DNA of 64,000 nucleotides, taken from QHXW01 sp035297145. Its GTDB lineage: Bacteria > Acidobacteriota > Terriglobia > Bryobacterales > Bryobacteraceae. Each line of letters begins with the position of its first letter. Within the stretch, counting starts at the first letter, position 1. Positions 9,290-17,894 of this stretch are shown here, piece after piece. The DNA lies in assembly GCA_035297145.1 (NCBI GenBank), contig DATGZN010000078.1, positions 1 through 64,000 on the forward strand, read 5' to 3'. The notes beneath the pieces are model-generated. The model was not told the origin of the DNA. It saw nothing but the letters and a program-made list of their open reading frames with translations, and ran no database searches. A program made the position numbers and the translations under genes.

Positions 9290-10486
9290 TTAGTCGTTGT
9301 TTCCTTGGCCGCCCACCGCGTCAGCCGCTGATGCGAGATCCATCAGTTGCTCCAGAAACATGGGATTCTGGTGCAGGAACAGTCCATCCGCCGTGAAAGC
9401 TTGAATCGTTGCCATGGCGCCCCCGTTCTTCGTGAGGGTCGGCCGGATGATGGAGCAAGCCGGCAGGCTGGGATCGAGAAACTGGCATGGCTCCGGCAAA
9501 ATCAGGTTGGTCTGGAACATCTGGCTGCCCGCGGCCTGATCCGTCGCCGAAAGTTGCGCGTTGTGCTGGTTGGCTGAATTGTTGAAATCCGGGAAATTGA
9601 GACCAGTGACCGGATCGGAAAGAGGAGCGACCGGCTGAGACACCGCATTCCCCATCTTGTCGTGCCAGAGAGAAAAGTGATCAATCTCGACGCCGCCGAT
9701 GCTCAGCAGAATGCGTAGGACCTCCTTGCTCGTTGCCTTGAGCGCCAGAATGGGATAGAGGCTGGAACCGCCCTGCTCAATAAATGCGAAATGGATGGCA
9801 GCGACGTTCGCGATAGCCTGTATCGTAGTTTGCGAATAACTGTTCTGTAACGGAATTGCGGTCTGGTTGGTGATGGTCAGTAGTTGCGGGAAGGACGCGC
9901 CTAAGTCCGGATTAGTCGTGCTGCGGTATCGGAAATACCAACTGGTGTCGACGTTCAGACCTTGCAGGTTGGTGAGTCTGGGTTTGTTGACGGCGCCCAT
10001 CGCCGTACTCGGCTGCAGTGTCTCGAACTGCGTGAAATCGATTGGCTGAGCGCCCTTTGACGTTAAGTAGGCGTTCAGAAAATCCCGATGGCTGATCTCA
10101 TCGTCCGTGTTGTCGGAGATGTACTGGGACATGTCACCGTCGAGTTGCGAAAGCGCGTTCTTGTAAGCGGTGTTTCCCGGGTTTGGCTGATCGTTGTGGT
10201 CTACCGCGCCTCCCAGCTCATTGTATTGCTGCCACAGATCGGCCTCGATGAACTCAGCCGCGGCGGCAAAGCGGAGCAGCGCGGCGTCACCCTTGCTCAG
10301 CTTCTTGTCTGCCGCGAACAGCTTGCTGGCCGGAAGCGCCGCGCCAGCCGCTGCCACACCCCCAATGCCACGCAGAAACGAACGGCGCCTGACGACGCGC
10401 CGCCAGTTAGTGGTCAGTTGTTCTTCCGCCGATGGAGCCGGCTGACTGTGTGGTGTTACCGTAGAAAGGCGGTTCTCTTCTTTCAT
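9290..10486 (-). CDS. Tat-exported ferritin-like domain protein
   Basis: 398 residues. The N-terminus carries a twin-arginine motif (RRRSFLRG) and an Ala/Gly-rich hydrophobic stretch ending near SKLFAADK, so it should be exported folded. The mature protein has the ferritin-like helical domain (Pfam Ferritin_2 type): helices around AAAEFIEADLWQQYNEL, DEISHRDFLNAYL, HFAFIEQGGSS and GVEIDHFSLWHDKM supply Glu/His residues that could hold a di-metal centre. Relatives occur in stress and desiccation gene sets, but the reaction is not established. The gene stands alone with a long upstream region. Confidence 0.75.
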   Translation of the reverse strand: MKEENRLSTVTPHSQPAPSAEEQLTTNWRRVVRRRSFLRGIGGVAAAGAALPASKLFAADKKLSKGDAALLRFAAAAEFIEADLWQQYNELGGAVDHNDQPNPGNTAYKNALSQLDGDMSQYISDNTDDEISHRDFLNAYLTSKGAQPIDFTQFETLQPSTAMGAVNKPRLTNLQGLNVDTSWYFRYRSTTNPDLGASFPQLLTITNQTAIPLQNSYSQTTIQAIANVAAIHFAFIEQGGSSLYPILALKATSKEVLRILLSIGGVEIDHFSLWHDKMGNAVSQPVAPLSDPVTGLNFPDFNNSANQHNAQLSATDQAAGSQMFQTNLILPEPCQFLDPSLPACSIIRPTLTKNGGAMATIQAFTADGLFLHQNPMFLEQLMDLASAADAVGGQGNND

Positions 10487-11004
10487 CGTTTACACTCCTG
10501 TATTACCTAAGATGATTTGTACGAAGTAACGCGCGTGACTCCGCCTAGGCCGCACCTAAGTTAGTGTGAGGCGACTAAGCAATAGACGAGTATTGTCCGA
10601 AAACATGTGACATGGCTGTAAACTAACTGTAAACTCCCGGATTTTAGAAACAAGTTATAAAGATGTGACGTTCGTGATGGAACACACGGTAACTTGAAGG
10701 CACGGTGAAGGAAAGCAGTCTCTCGCCAGCGTCTGTCGATTGTGACGGTTCTTCACGGCGGCGCATGCGGTGAGAGCCATGAGCTTCATTGCACCATCGT
10801 GGCTCCCGAAAGGTGGATGCTTTGCCGGGATTGTCCGCGCTCGGCTAACCTGTAGACCTTCCTTTCCGATTTTCTTTGGTTGTCCGATTGCGGATGGCTT
10901 GCGATGTTTCTTCCCGTGGTGTGCTTGCCCATGCCTGATGCTAAAGCTGCAGGAGGAACGTTTTGCAGCGGGTCGCAGGGAGCGAAGAGACAGATCGAGG
11001 ACAC
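10487..11004. other. 518-base divergent intergenic region; possible sigma-54 site
   Basis: No credible gene on either strand. One stretch, 10877-10891, has GG and GC ten bases apart in a TGG...TTGC setting, the spacing used by sigma-54. It is about 115 bases before the PEP-CTERM gene. The known PrsK/PrsR regulators of PEP-CTERM genes work with sigma-54, which makes the site plausible, but the CAC of the -24 box is missing. Confidence 0.25.
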
Positions 11005-12024
11005 ATGACGCGTTTAGCATCGGCCGCCCTGTTAACCGGAGCCGGCATTGCATTGCTCACCCTTTCCACGCCCGCACACGCTTCGCTGGTGCTTACCCCG
11101 GCTGGCGTAGCCGACGGCTTCACTCTTACTACCTTCGTCAGCGGATATTTCGCTCAATATGGTCCGCTCGCGCAGGGGATAGCCCCGAACGGCAACGTGA
11201 TTACCGGCAGTTTGATAGGCACCGGCATCGGTGGCTCCGTCGGGCCGTCGATAATGGTGTTCAAAGACGTGGACGGCCAGACGTTGAGCAATGCGTTGTT
11301 TTCGCCTTCGTACGCCTGCACAACTCTTAACTGTAATTTCGCCATGACGACGGCTGGCGGCAAGGTCTATGGTGCCCAAGCCCAAGGCGGCATCTACGAG
11401 CAGTTCAACAACGATGGCACGTTCAGCCCAATTCCGAACCTTGCGGCCGATGGTCTTCGTGACAATCTCGGCATGTGGGGCGACCCGGTCAATGGGCACA
11501 TCATCACCACAAGCAATGAAGGGTTGGTGGACATAGACCCAGTGGCCGGCACATTTCGGGTGATCAACGCTTCGGTCTTTGGAGACGGCGTATCGGTTTC
11601 TCCGGACGGCAAGATCGTCTACGTTGAGGTTCTAGGAGAGATCAATGCCTACGACATCGCCACCGGAGCGTTGCTCAAGACATACGCTACCGGCTCTGCT
11701 CCGGACGGTACCGGCGTCATTAGCGGTGGCAAATTCAATGGTGACGTCGTCGTCAACGGCAATTTTGGGACGGTAGGCCTCCTGGATCCCACTACCGGCA
11801 CGTTCGTCCTTATCGCTACTGGCGGCTCTCGTGGCGACTTCGTGTCGCCTGACTCGAACAACGGCAGTCTGTTCCTCTCGCAGAACGAGGCCGTTGACCG
11901 GCTGGCTTGCTCAGGGTGCTCTTTTTCCGGCCCGCCGCCGACGGTCCCCGAGCCGGCGAGTTTCGCGCTGTTTGGTACGGCGCTCGCGTCGCTCATTCTG
12001 ATCCGCCGCCGCAAGGCCAACTAG
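11005..12024 (+). CDS. PEP-CTERM sorting-domain protein
   Basis: 339-residue exported protein. It has a signal peptide (MTRLASAALLTGAGIALL, cleavage near AHA-S). The middle has repeated beta-strand units with DG/TG turns that suggest a beta-propeller-like fold. The C-terminal sorting tail is VPEPASF, then a hydrophobic helix, then IRRRKAN, as recognised by exosortase/EpsH. I prefer the ATG at 11005, preceded by GAGG, over one 42 bases upstream, because the signal peptide begins there. Processing by an exosortase encoded elsewhere would release it to the envelope or matrix. No exosortase or EPS gene lies in this window. Confidence 0.8.
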   Translation: MTRLASAALLTGAGIALLTLSTPAHASLVLTPAGVADGFTLTTFVSGYFAQYGPLAQGIAPNGNVITGSLIGTGIGGSVGPSIMVFKDVDGQTLSNALFSPSYACTTLNCNFAMTTAGGKVYGAQAQGGIYEQFNNDGTFSPIPNLAADGLRDNLGMWGDPVNGHIITTSNEGLVDIDPVAGTFRVINASVFGDGVSVSPDGKIVYVEVLGEINAYDIATGALLKTYATGSAPDGTGVISGGKFNGDVVVNGNFGTVGLLDPTTGTFVLIATGGSRGDFVSPDSNNGSLFLSQNEAVDRLACSGCSFSGPPPTVPEPASFALFGTALASLILIRRRKAN

Positions 12025-12172
12025 CGGACCGGCCCAGTCATTTGGTAGTCGTCACCGGCTGGTACGGCCAGCATTCAGCGCGCAAGGGCTGCGCTGCAGC
12101 ACGCAGAATCCATGGGTACTGTTGCCCGGAGCCAGCCCCGTGGGCCTTCGTGGCTGTGTTATGATCGCAGCC

Positions 12173-12529
12173 ATGCCGAGCGGCTATATTCCGATTTTCA
12201 TTTTTCTCGCCGTCGCGATCGCCTTCCCAGTGGTCACGATCCTCGCCGCCAAGCTGATCCGGCCCTCGGCGCCCTTTCAGGCGAAGCTTGAGGCCTACGA
12301 GTGCGGAATCAAAGCAGCGTCGGATTCGCGCGGGCGGTACACCGTGCGCTTTTACATCATCGCTATCCTGTTCGTGATTTTCGACGTGGAAACCATTTTC
12401 CTGTTTCCCTGGGCGGTGAAATACAGTAAGCTCGGCTGGTTCGGCGTGGCGGAAGTGGCCGTCTTTCTGGTGATTTTGATCGTCGGCTACATCTGGGCTT
12501 GGAAAAAGGGCGCGCTGGAGTGGGTGTAA
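12173..12529 (+). CDS. nuoA: NADH-quinone oxidoreductase subunit A (lone copy)
   Basis: 118-residue membrane subunit of respiratory complex I. Three transmembrane helices, the conserved loop motif EAYECGI and FVIFDVETIFLFPWA are all present, and the length matches the family exactly. Two in-frame upstream ATGs (12122, 12161) are possible, but the family N-terminus (SGYIPIFIFL) starts at 12173. Normally nuoA is followed by nuoB-N; here the next gene is on the opposite strand, so subunit A is detached from the rest of complex I. Confidence 0.88.
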   Translation: MPSGYIPIFIFLAVAIAFPVVTILAAKLIRPSAPFQAKLEAYECGIKAASDSRGRYTVRFYIIAILFVIFDVETIFLFPWAVKYSKLGWFGVAEVAVFLVILIVGYIWAWKKGALEWV

Positions 12530-12537
12530 AGCAGGTT

Positions 12538-12563
12538 CCAGGTGTTAGGTGTTAGCAACCTGG
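12538..12563. terminator. Weak hairpin between convergent genes
   Basis: CCAGGT/ACCTGG six-bp stem with a 14-base loop just after nuoA, followed by TTGGT. It could end both converging transcripts. Confidence 0.3.
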
Positions 12564-12579
12564 TTGGTGCGCTCTGAAC

Positions 12580-13677
12580 TCACGGCGTGCCGCGGGCCTC
12601 TTTCACGATCTGGACCGGATCTGTGGATTGGACCAGGTGCAGCAAACTCTGAGTCCGTGCGTCGAAATTACTCCGCGTCAGTACCGCGTCACCCATGCAG
12701 GCGCTGCGCACTAACTGCTCGGTGATCCGCTCATTGAAGTGATAGATGTCGGCATATAGGGACATATTCGTGATGATATCGGCGCGATCCTGATAGTCGA
12801 CGATGTCGTAGTTACGAAAACGCTCCGTTTGCTCGACCAGCCACTTTTTGAAGGCGAAGTAGACAGGGATCTGGCCGCGCTGCGCATAGTCGTGCCACAC
12901 CAAAATAGAGTACGGCGGAAAAACGAAGTGAATCTTGACACTTTTGTTCCCATTAAGAAGTGGGAACATATTGGCTGCGAACGCAGACGTCATAGATTCG
13001 AGATTGAGATTGGACATTCCGAACGCGCGATTGATGGACCTCGGATCAATACCTTGCACGGCGTGGGAGGCCTCAAACTTCATCGTGTCCGGAAACTTCC
13101 AGGGCCAATCGGAGTCGAGCGTTTCCCCCTCTCTCAAGGGACCGCGAAGGGCGCGATAGCTCGCCAGAATCGAATCGAGAGATAGGAAGTACGGAAACTT
13201 GTCGAGAATCGAGTCATCGTAAAGGTAGGCGGGGAAGACGAAGTCGACTCCCAGGACAGGCTCTATGGCGCCACCAGAGAGCGAATTGTAGTCCATGGTA
13301 AGAATGGCCGTTTTGGCGCCCGGGTGCTGGAGGACCAATCGCAGAGTCAGAGCTTCCTCATGAATGGAGGCGCCCGCCATACAAAGGTTCACGGTCTTAC
13401 CGCCGCAGAGCCGCTCGACGGCGCTGTTGGGAATGTTCTGCAACATGGAAGTGCCGGCGAGAGCGATCTCGTATTTGGCAGTTCGGGCGAGACCAGGGAC
13501 TGCAAAGCGCTGCAGGTAGCGGTTAAAGCGAGGACGCGCACCCAGCATCGGATGGTAAATCTGATAGGGATCCACAACCAGGGTGAAGGCGGCCGTACTT
13601 CCCATGAGAAGGCAGCTTAACGCCAGGAGCCACCAGCACCAGCGTATCCATCCGCGGCGGTTCTTGTTCCGGTTCAT
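12580..13677 (-). CDS. Membrane-anchored DltD/AlgJ-like protein of the MBOAT operon
   Basis: 365 residues: one N-terminal membrane helix (about 12-32) and a large outside domain. It contains ALAGTSMLQNIP at about residue 70, placed like the GxSx nucleophile block of SGNH-type esterases. Its position right after an MBOAT gene (one base between stop and start) is that of DltD, AlgJ/AlgX or PatB-type partners, which transfer or position acyl groups. I do not see a confident His/Asp triad, so catalysis is not assured. It is the last gene of the minus-strand acylation set. Confidence 0.65.
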   Translation of the reverse strand: MNRNKNRRGWIRWCWWLLALSCLLMGSTAAFTLVVDPYQIYHPMLGARPRFNRYLQRFAVPGLARTAKYEIALAGTSMLQNIPNSAVERLCGGKTVNLCMAGASIHEEALTLRLVLQHPGAKTAILTMDYNSLSGGAIEPVLGVDFVFPAYLYDDSILDKFPYFLSLDSILASYRALRGPLREGETLDSDWPWKFPDTMKFEASHAVQGIDPRSINRAFGMSNLNLESMTSAFAANMFPLLNGNKSVKIHFVFPPYSILVWHDYAQRGQIPVYFAFKKWLVEQTERFRNYDIVDYQDRADIITNMSLYADIYHFNERITEQLVRSACMGDAVLTRSNFDARTQSLLHLVQSTDPVQIVKEARGTP

Positions 13678-13678
13678 C

Positions 13679-15106
13679 TTAGAAGAACGCGTAGAGAAAA
13701 TACGATGCCGAGGAAAATCGCAGCACGCAGATCGTTAACAGCGTCGCGCCCAGACAAGCCGTCCACACGCTGGGCTTCATGGTTCGAGCCAATACATAGC
13801 TATATGAGGGCACCGCGACCGCGAGTGCGGCAACCAGCAACGCGAGTCTTCCTAGATCGGCCTCCGGCGACCACGCATCCACAGGGTGGCGGAGGAGTGC
13901 CAGGCCGGATGTGTTCCACCACGCGGTCAGCGGGCTCCAGGGGAAAGCGGAGAACATCGCGCGATAGACGCGGAGAGAGGCCGGCAAATCCTTCGCGCGG
14001 AAGATCACCCAGCTCAGGCTGACAAACGCAAAGGTGAGCGCCCATCCTAAAACGTCCGGCATGTGCCGGCGGAGCCGCCGCCAGTACGCGCACGTGGCCA
14101 GCGCGATGCCGTGGAACAGGCCCCACACCACGAACGTCCAGCCAAGTCCATGCCAGAGTCCACAGACGAGCATGGTAATCACCGCATTCAGATAGGGGAA
14201 GATTTTCCATTTCGATCGCATGCCGGGCAAGGAATAGTAGACGTAATCGCGCAGCCAGTTGGAAAGCGAAATGTGCCAGCGCCGCCAGAATTCCTGAATC
14301 GAGGTGGAGCGATACGGCGCGCGGAAATTTTCCGGAATCCGCAAGTTGAGTAGATAAGCCACCCCGACGGCGATGTCGCAATATCCGCTGAAATCGTTGT
14401 AGAGCTGAAACGTGTAGGCTGCGGCGCCGAGCCATGCAGTTCCGGCGTCGAGGGCTCCAGTCGAATCGAACGCTTTGGCAACCAACGGGGCCAGGGGATC
14501 GGCGATCAACACTTTCTTGACGAGTCCGATGATGATGAGCGCCGAACCGCGCGCGAGGTAGCGTGGGATCAAACGGCGCCGGCGAACGCTATCGAATTGC
14601 GGGATCATTTCGCGATGGCGCAGGATCGGACCGGAGAGCAGGTGAGGGAAAAACGTAACGAACAAGGCGTAATCACCAAGGCTAGACGGGCTGTCTTGGC
14701 CGCGGTACGTGTCCACCAGATATGAGATTTGGGAAAACGTATAGAACGAGATGCCCAGCGGAAAGGTGAGACCGGAAAGCGCGGACCACCACGTTTGCCC
14801 GGAACCGAGCGCGCCGCCAAGCGCGACCTTGTATTTGAATACGGCCAACACCAGGAGGTTGGCGACAATCCCCAGAACCAGGTAGGCTTTGCGCCTTTGC
14901 CGGACCAGCAGGAGCGAGAGCGCGTAGTTAAACGAAATACTCGCCGGCAGCAGCCATAACGAGTGGGCGCGGTGGAAAGAGTAAAAGAAGAGGGAGGCTG
15001 CTACCAGCCACCAGGTGCCCACGCGCGGCGCTTTGGCGAGAAGGAAATAAACGGCGCACGCAGCCGGCAGGAATTCAAAAATGAACTCGTAGCTGTTAAA
15101 GAACAT
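13679..15106 (-). CDS. MBOAT-family O-acyltransferase (AlgI/DltB-like)
   Basis: 475-residue polytopic membrane protein. It has the MBOAT landmarks: LPLGISFYTFSQISYLVD, YNDFSGYCDIAVGVAYLL, NFRAPYRSTSIQEFWRRWHISLSNWLRDYVYY and the catalytic His region CGLWHGLGWTFVVWG. Members pass an acyl group across the membrane to a surface polysaccharide or teichoic acid. The ATG at 15106 (MFFNSYEF) is the true start; reading further upstream gives only non-membrane Arg-rich sequence. Preceded by a KASIII-like enzyme and a carrier protein, so the donor is probably an acyl-carrier thioester. The acceptor is unknown. Confidence 0.9.
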   Translation of the reverse strand: MFFNSYEFIFEFLPAACAVYFLLAKAPRVGTWWLVAASLFFYSFHRAHSLWLLPASISFNYALSLLLVRQRRKAYLVLGIVANLLVLAVFKYKVALGGALGSGQTWWSALSGLTFPLGISFYTFSQISYLVDTYRGQDSPSSLGDYALFVTFFPHLLSGPILRHREMIPQFDSVRRRRLIPRYLARGSALIIIGLVKKVLIADPLAPLVAKAFDSTGALDAGTAWLGAAAYTFQLYNDFSGYCDIAVGVAYLLNLRIPENFRAPYRSTSIQEFWRRWHISLSNWLRDYVYYSLPGMRSKWKIFPYLNAVITMLVCGLWHGLGWTFVVWGLFHGIALATCAYWRRLRRHMPDVLGWALTFAFVSLSWVIFRAKDLPASLRVYRAMFSAFPWSPLTAWWNTSGLALLRHPVDAWSPEADLGRLALLVAALAVAVPSYSYVLARTMKPSVWTACLGATLLTICVLRFSSASYFLYAFF

Positions 15107-15165
15107 CGCATCCGAAGGGTCTTGCGCAGATTGAGGATAGCATGCCGCCGCGATCGCGCGCGGGT

Positions 15166-16101
15166 CTACACGCCCGCTGCCAGCAGCGCACCCCAGTGGA
15201 ATCCGGCGCCGAACGCGGCAAATACCACCGGAACGCCGCTTTGGAATCCCCCACTGGCCTGCCATTCGGCGGCTGCGACGAAAAGCGAAGCCGAGGAGGT
15301 GTTTCCGTATTTGGCGATGTTGGAAAAGAAACGAGCCGCCGGGACACGCAGCGCGCGCGCCACGGCGTCCAGCAGATTCTGATTGGCCTGATGCATCAGG
15401 AACACCGGCACATTGGCAGCCGAAAGCTGGTTGCGTTCCAAAACTTCCGCAATCACACGGGGAAGTTTGCGGGAAGCATGCAGAATGACCGAGCGGCCAT
15501 CCATGGACAGGATTCCGTCTGCCTGAAGCGCCAGGCTGCCGGCAAAAGCGCCATCGGAATGCAGGGCATGATCGACAATGCGGGCCGCGCCGCGTTCGGC
15601 ATCGAGGAGACAGGCGCCCGCGCCATCGCCGAACAGGATCGCGATGTTGCGGTCGAGCGGTTCGCGCATCACCAGGCTCGACATTTTCTCCGCCGCGACA
15701 ATCAGGATGACGGGATAACTTGCCGCCAGTGCATTGCCCACGACCATGCCGACGAGGCTCCCGGTGCTGGCGACCGGCACATCGAGCGCGGGTACTCCAT
15801 CGAGAAGACCGAGCCGGTGCGCAACCACGCTGGCTACGCCCGGGAAGCGCCGCGGCTCCGAGCCGGTGGCGACAATGATCAACTGAACGTCCGAAGCCGC
15901 GCGCTCGGCCTGCGCCAGGCAATCCCGCGCCGCAAGCACCGCCAGATCCGCGACGCTATCATCTTCCCCCGCATAGCGCCGCTCAGCGATGCCGGAAGCC
16001 TGACTGATCCAGTCCGGGTCGCATCCCAGGCGCGCGGCTAACTCGGCGTTTGAAACGATCCTCGGCGGCACGTAGGCGCCGAACGCCTGGATGAAAGCCA
16101 T
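15166..16101 (-). CDS. KASIII (FabH)-like acyltransferase with Ser in place of the catalytic Cys
   Basis: 311-residue thiolase-fold enzyme close to FabH in length. His237 (MHQAN) and Asn267 (KYGNTSSAS) of the FabH triad are conserved, as is the FGDGAGACLL block. At position 112, exactly where E. coli FabH has its nucleophilic Cys, the codon (15766-15768) encodes Ser in DVPVASTGSLVG. Ser nucleophiles are known in DpsC-type KASIII relatives, so this may be an acyl-transfer rather than a condensing enzyme. The gene starts two bases after the carrier-protein stop and precedes the MBOAT gene by 59 bases. It may load or hand over the acyl group. It is unlikely to be the housekeeping FabH. Confidence 0.8.
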   Translation of the reverse strand: MAFIQAFGAYVPPRIVSNAELAARLGCDPDWISQASGIAERRYAGEDDSVADLAVLAARDCLAQAERAASDVQLIIVATGSEPRRFPGVASVVAHRLGLLDGVPALDVPVASTGSLVGMVVGNALAASYPVILIVAAEKMSSLVMREPLDRNIAILFGDGAGACLLDAERGAARIVDHALHSDGAFAGSLALQADGILSMDGRSVILHASRKLPRVIAEVLERNQLSAANVPVFLMHQANQNLLDAVARALRVPAARFFSNIAKYGNTSSASLFVAAAEWQASGGFQSGVPVVFAAFGAGFHWGALLAAGV

Positions 16102-16103
16102 GG

Positions 16104-16346
16104 CTAGGTCCGGCTGCTGACGTACGCTTCAATCCGTGCCAGCGATTCAAAGTGCCGTGGATTGAGGTCGGCATCCGGGATGCGAATATGAAAGGCCTCC
16201 TCAAGCGCGCCCACCACCTGCGGCAGGACGAAGGAATCGAGCAGCCCGGAATCGAATAGAGATTCGGTGGCGTCGGGCTCCCGGTTCTCGCTGGCGAATT
16301 GCTTGACAATCTCTAGAACCTTCGCGCGAATTTCGGTGTCCGTCAT
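16104..16346 (-). CDS. Acyl/peptidyl carrier protein (DltC-like)
   Basis: 80-residue acidic four-helix carrier. Ser38 in GLLDSFVLPQVV is the expected 4'-phosphopantetheine site. The DSFVLPQ form is closer to the carriers of DltC-like and secondary pathways than to the DSLD of AcpP. It heads the set carrier-KASIII-MBOAT-DltD-like and lies 49 bases after the MoaD-like gene on the same strand, so it may belong to the same transcript. It would bring the acyl thioester to the MBOAT protein. Confidence 0.8.
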   Translation of the reverse strand: MTDTEIRAKVLEIVKQFASENREPDATESLFDSGLLDSFVLPQVVGALEEAFHIRIPDADLNPRHFESLARIEAYVSSRT

Positions 16347-16395
16347 GGGCGATGTGCGAGCTTCACTCTTCCAATATACGATTGGATGCCGGCTC

Positions 16396-16692
16396 TCATC
16401 CGCCCGCGATGGCGCCCACGACCAGATACGGCTCAGCTCCGGTGGCGACGGCTTCGGGAAGCGGGGCGTCAGGTGACTCGTGAGACAGATCCTCCTGGCA
16501 TGCGAAGAATCTCAGCCAGGGCCGGCGCTGTTGCGTGGTGTGATCGCGGATGGTCCCGGCCAGCATCGGATACTTCGCCTCGAGCGCGTCGAGCACCGTG
16601 CGGTGCGTCACCGGACCCGCGACCTGGAGTTGCACCTCGCCATCGACGTGCGCCAGCGTCCGCAGAGGGGCCGGAAGCACAACGCGGATCAT
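16396..16692 (-). CDS. MoaD/ThiS-family sulfur-carrier-like protein
   Basis: 98-residue beta-grasp protein. The start IRVVLPAPLRTLAHVDGEV, the VLDALEAKYP helix and the C-terminal VVGAIAGG with the terminal Gly-Gly needed for adenylation and thiocarboxylation mark it as MoaD/ThiS-like. Its ATG overlaps the stop of the upstream beta-propeller gene (ATGA), so the two are translationally coupled. No MoaE, MoeB or ThiG is nearby, so it may not serve cofactor synthesis. It could serve as a protein tag or a dedicated sulfur donor. Confidence 0.75.
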   Translation of the reverse strand: MIRVVLPAPLRTLAHVDGEVQLQVAGPVTHRTVLDALEAKYPMLAGTIRDHTTQQRRPWLRFFACQEDLSHESPDAPLPEAVATGAEPYLVVGAIAGG

Positions 16693-17804
16693 GACAGCGT
16701 CTGCACCTCGACCGACAGCACGGCCGGAAGATCCCGCACAATGGGCGCCCATGTCTCCCCGGCGTCAGGCGATGCATACACCTGCCCGCCGGTGGTGCCG
16801 AAGTACACACCGCATTTGTCGAGCGAGTCGACGGCCATCGCATCGCGCAGCACGTTCACGTAGCAATTACTCTGCGGCAAGCCTTTGGTGAGCGGCTCCC
16901 ACTCGTTCCCGCCCGTCCGGCTGCGGTACACGCGCAGTTTTCCTTCCAGCGGAAAGTGCTCGGAGTCGCTCTTGATGGGAACCACGTAGATGGTGTCGGG
17001 CTCGTGCGCATGAACGTCGATTGCGAACCCGAAGTCCGTGGGCAGGTTCCCGCTGACCTCTTGCCACAAATCGCCAGCATTTTCGGTGCGCAGCACATCC
17101 CAGTGTTTCTGCATGAAGAGCACACCCGGGCGCGACGGATGCATGGCGATGTGATGGACGCAGTGGCCGACCTCGGCAGTGGGATCGGGAATGTACTGGG
17201 AGCGAAGCCCCTGGTTGATCGGCTTCCACGTCTTGCCGGCGTCGTCAGTGCGAAAAGCGCCAGCCGCCGAAATGGCAATGAAGATCCGGCTGGAGTCGCT
17301 CGGATCCAGAATGATGGTGTGGAGACACATGCCGCCCGCGCCCGGCTGCCAGCGAGGCCCTGAGCCATGCCCGCGCAGTCCCGAGAGTTCTTCCCAGTTC
17401 TGCCCGCCGTCCTTCGAGAGGAACAGGGCCGCGTCTTCCACTCCGGCGTAGACTGTGTCCGGATCGGTGAGCGAGGGTTCCAGGTGCCAGACACGCTTGA
17501 ACTCCCAGGGGTGCGGTGTACCGTCGTACCACTGGTGCGTGCCCGGCACGCCGTCGTATGTGAATTTGTTTCCCACGGTCTCCCACGTCTTACCACCGTC
17601 GTTTGATCGCTGGATCACTTGCCCGGACCAGCCGCTGGATTGCGATGCGTACAGCCGATTCGGGTCCGCCGGCGAGCCTTTCAAGTGATACATTTCCCAG
17701 CCGGCAAAGTGGGGACCGCTGACGTCCCATTGTTCACGCTTTCCATCGGACGTCAAAACGAACGCACCCTTGCGCGTGCCGACGAGTACTCGTACTTTGC
17801 TCAT
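16689..17804 (-). CDS. BNR/Asp-box beta-propeller (sialidase/VPS10-like) protein
   Basis: 371 residues without a signal peptide. It has repeated Asp-box motifs of the S-x-D-x-G-x-x-W type (SNDGGKTWE, SKDGGQNWEE, TDDAGKTWK, SPDAGETWA), giving a six- or seven-bladed propeller. The Arg triad and Asp/Tyr of true sialidases are not evident, so glycosidase activity is doubtful. The ATG at 17804 has AAAGGA seven bases upstream. It overlaps the MoaD-like gene by four bases. This BNR plus MoaD pairing is familiar to me in other bacteria, always without a defined function. Confidence 0.78.
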   Translation of the reverse strand: MSKVRVLVGTRKGAFVLTSDGKREQWDVSGPHFAGWEMYHLKGSPADPNRLYASQSSGWSGQVIQRSNDGGKTWETVGNKFTYDGVPGTHQWYDGTPHPWEFKRVWHLEPSLTDPDTVYAGVEDAALFLSKDGGQNWEELSGLRGHGSGPRWQPGAGGMCLHTIILDPSDSSRIFIAISAAGAFRTDDAGKTWKPINQGLRSQYIPDPTAEVGHCVHHIAMHPSRPGVLFMQKHWDVLRTENAGDLWQEVSGNLPTDFGFAIDVHAHEPDTIYVVPIKSDSEHFPLEGKLRVYRSRTGGNEWEPLTKGLPQSNCYVNVLRDAMAVDSLDKCGVYFGTTGGQVYASPDAGETWAPIVRDLPAVLSVEVQTLS

Positions 17805-17894
17805 TGGTTGTCCTTTCTTTGAAAAAAAGCCGCAGGTCTTCCGCAAAAGGCGCGGTAGCCTGCGCTACAGGTGGAGTTGCTGTGACGATTGAGA

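Noticed and set aside
15107..15922. Upstream extension of the MBOAT gene
   Set aside because: It overlaps the well-supported KASIII-like gene and encodes Arg/Gly/Cys-rich sequence without membrane helices.
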